DNA of 5,775 bases from CAYWTX01 sp964461295 (GTDB lineage: Bacteria > Planctomycetota > Phycisphaerae > SM23-33), in assembly GCA_964461295.1 (NCBI GenBank), contig CAYWTX010000103.1:1-5775 (forward strand). Direction: 5' to 3'. The position numbers and the translations under genes were made by a program. The notes beneath the pieces were generated by a model, which saw nothing but the letters and a program-made list of their open reading frames with translations, did no database searches and was not told the origin of the DNA. Below, one piece after another: positions 5,218-5,775 of the stretch; within the stretch, counting starts at the first letter, position 1; each line of letters starts with the position of its first letter.

Positions 5218-5236
5218 GTCCGCGGCCCCCGCGGAC
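5218..5236. terminator. 8-bp perfect hairpin just past the 89-aa gene
   Basis: GTCCGCGG and CCGCGGAC pair around a CCC loop, with AGC/GCT able to extend the stem over a 2-nt bulge. It begins about 18 nt downstream of the 89-aa stop codon on the minus strand. Together with the next hairpin it makes a tandem structure that argues against the open frame at 4796-5254 being a gene. Confidence 0.45.
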
Positions 5237-5253
5237 GCTTTCTCTCGGGCGCA

Positions 5254-5523
5254 TCAGTCGTGGCGATCGCCCGTCGCGCGTCGGGCTCGAAAAGATCGAC
5301 CTTGGGCGAAGAACCTATCTACAGTCGGGAGGCTCGCGGGCCCCGCCGCCGTCGCTCCCGCGGCGCCCGGGCCCTGGGCCCGGACCGCGTCGACGAGGTC
5401 GCCCACGATCGGAGCGATCGCACGCCGGAGTTGCCAGGCGGTGGGAGTCCCACCCGCCCTGGCCATCGCTGCCAGGGCGAGCATGCGGACGCGGCTGAGG
5501 CAGGCCCGCTCGATGCTGTTCAT
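5254..5523 (-). CDS. unrecognised 89-aa protein, coupled to the zinc-ribbon gene
   Basis: The protein starts MNSIERACLSRVRMLALAA, an amphipathic to hydrophobic N-terminal helix, then AWQLRRAIAPIVGDLVDAV (about 36-54), a second helix, an Ala/Gly-rich linker, and a basic tail ...FFAQGRSFRARRATGDRHD. There is no known motif. The ATG overlaps the stop of the 65-aa gene (TGATG), with GGAGG 10 nt upstream inside that gene, so this start is favoured over the longer in-frame one at 5544. The N-terminal helix is not long enough for a clear membrane anchor. The stop again forms TGATG with the next open frame (5254-4796), but two perfect hairpins cross the start of that frame, so I do not call it. Confidence 0.5.
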   Translation of the reverse strand: MNSIERACLSRVRMLALAAMARAGGTPTAWQLRRAIAPIVGDLVDAVRAQGPGAAGATAAGPASLPTVDRFFAQGRSFRARRATGDRHD

Positions 5524-5720
5524 CAGCCGTGATCCTCCGCGCAAGCCCCGATCGCCGGGTCCGCGGAAAGAGCCTTGAGCGTGGAGAGCAGACGCCCCAG
5601 GGCTCCCACATCAGACTGCGCGTCCCGCAGCCGCCCGATGCACCGGTCGACCAGCTCATCAACGCACGCCGCGCACATCACCGGCCGATCGCAGCCACAC
5701 CGCTTGCAAGCTTTTGCCAT
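5523..5720 (-). CDS. 65-aa CxxC zinc-ribbon protein
   Basis: MAKACKRCGCDRPVMCAACV carries C5-x2-C8-x-C10 and C16-x2-C19, a compact treble-clef or ribbon-like metal site, most likely zinc. A helical region follows (about 21-52, ELVDRCIGRLRDAQ onward), possibly for dimerisation, then a short acidic tail. It could be a small nucleic-acid-binding or adaptor protein; the family is not recognised. ATG 5720 is chosen because AAGGAG (5726-5731) lies 5 nt before it; the open frame continues to a TTG at 5753 with no ribosome site. It is the first gene of a two-gene unit with the 89-aa gene. Confidence 0.6.
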   Translation of the reverse strand: MAKACKRCGCDRPVMCAACVDELVDRCIGRLRDAQSDVGALGRLLSTLKALSADPAIGACAEDHG

Positions 5721-5725
5721 CGAAG

Positions 5726-5731
5726 CTCCTT
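5726..5731 (-). promoter_or_regulatory. ribosome binding site AAGGAG for the zinc-ribbon gene
   Basis: The minus strand reads AAGGAG, five bases, then ATG at 5720. It decides this start over the in-frame TTG at 5753. The upstream 40 bases to the window edge show no clear promoter. Confidence 0.65.
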
Positions 5732-5775
5732 CGTTGAAAGTGAATCCGCCCAAGGTCGATCGCCCCGGGCCGCCC

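Noticed and set aside
4796..5254. 152-codon minus frame starting TGATG with the 89-aa stop and ending TAATG with a 53-codon frame
   Set aside because: The overlaps are tempting, but its first 30 codons are two perfect hairpins, the rest is Ser/Pro/Gly-rich, and the biased third positions at 5030-5122 belong to a different frame.
1..5775. CRISPR array, rRNA, tRNA, integrase or transposase
   Set aside because: No regularly spaced repeats, no RNA gene cores and no catalytic motifs of these enzymes were seen in any frame.

Overview
The window reads as high-GC bacterial DNA (my impression is a little over 60% GC). The main content is one compact operon on the minus strand, running from about 4515 down to a rho-independent terminator at 231-278. 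It has eight genes in this order: a 206-aa Cys-cluster protein, an 87-aa Cys-rich protein, a 244-aa structural-type protein, a 59-aa helical protein, a 106-aa helix-turn-helix plus zinc-knuckle protein, a reading frame with no normal start (1939 to about 2442), a 295-aa glycosyltransferase-like protein and a 208-aa structural-type protein. Small genes, tight spacing (gaps of 2 and 10 nt, one ATGA overlap), mostly unrecognised products, and two proteins of a type seen in prophages make a phage or phage-derived cassette the best reading. I would tentatively place the host in Planctomycetota, from the look of the HTH/zinc and Cys-cluster proteins. That is recollection of family style, not a search result.

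To the right (5254-5720, minus strand) is a separate two-gene unit: a 65-aa zinc-ribbon protein and an 89-aa protein joined by a TGATG stop/start overlap. Two GC-rich perfect hairpins (5218-5236 and 5159-5194) follow it. Between this unit and the operon lies about 640 bp (4516-5158) with no convincing gene. It holds small hairpins, short direct repeats and a startless coding-like fragment.

The most striking structural feature is a perfect 52-bp inverted repeat, positions 10-61 and 5025-5076, which brackets the whole operon. It could be the ends of a mobile cassette, or two inverted copies of one gene segment: in one frame both copies read AADRALEREDRAGPGGG. The left copy is also the outer arm of a long imperfect hairpin (32-98).

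Functionally, nothing here is proven. The 208-aa and 244-aa proteins share a motif pattern (Q, then R-A-x-M-x-F, then W...L...K..W, then N) and bracket the operon, so they may be virion or surface components. The glycosyltransferase could modify such a component. The HTH/zinc protein is the only candidate regulator. No integrase, transposase, portal, terminase, replication gene, tRNA, rRNA or CRISPR array is visible. The hexamer CGATCG is strongly over-represented (about 22 by hand count) but nearly absent between 1600 and 5060.
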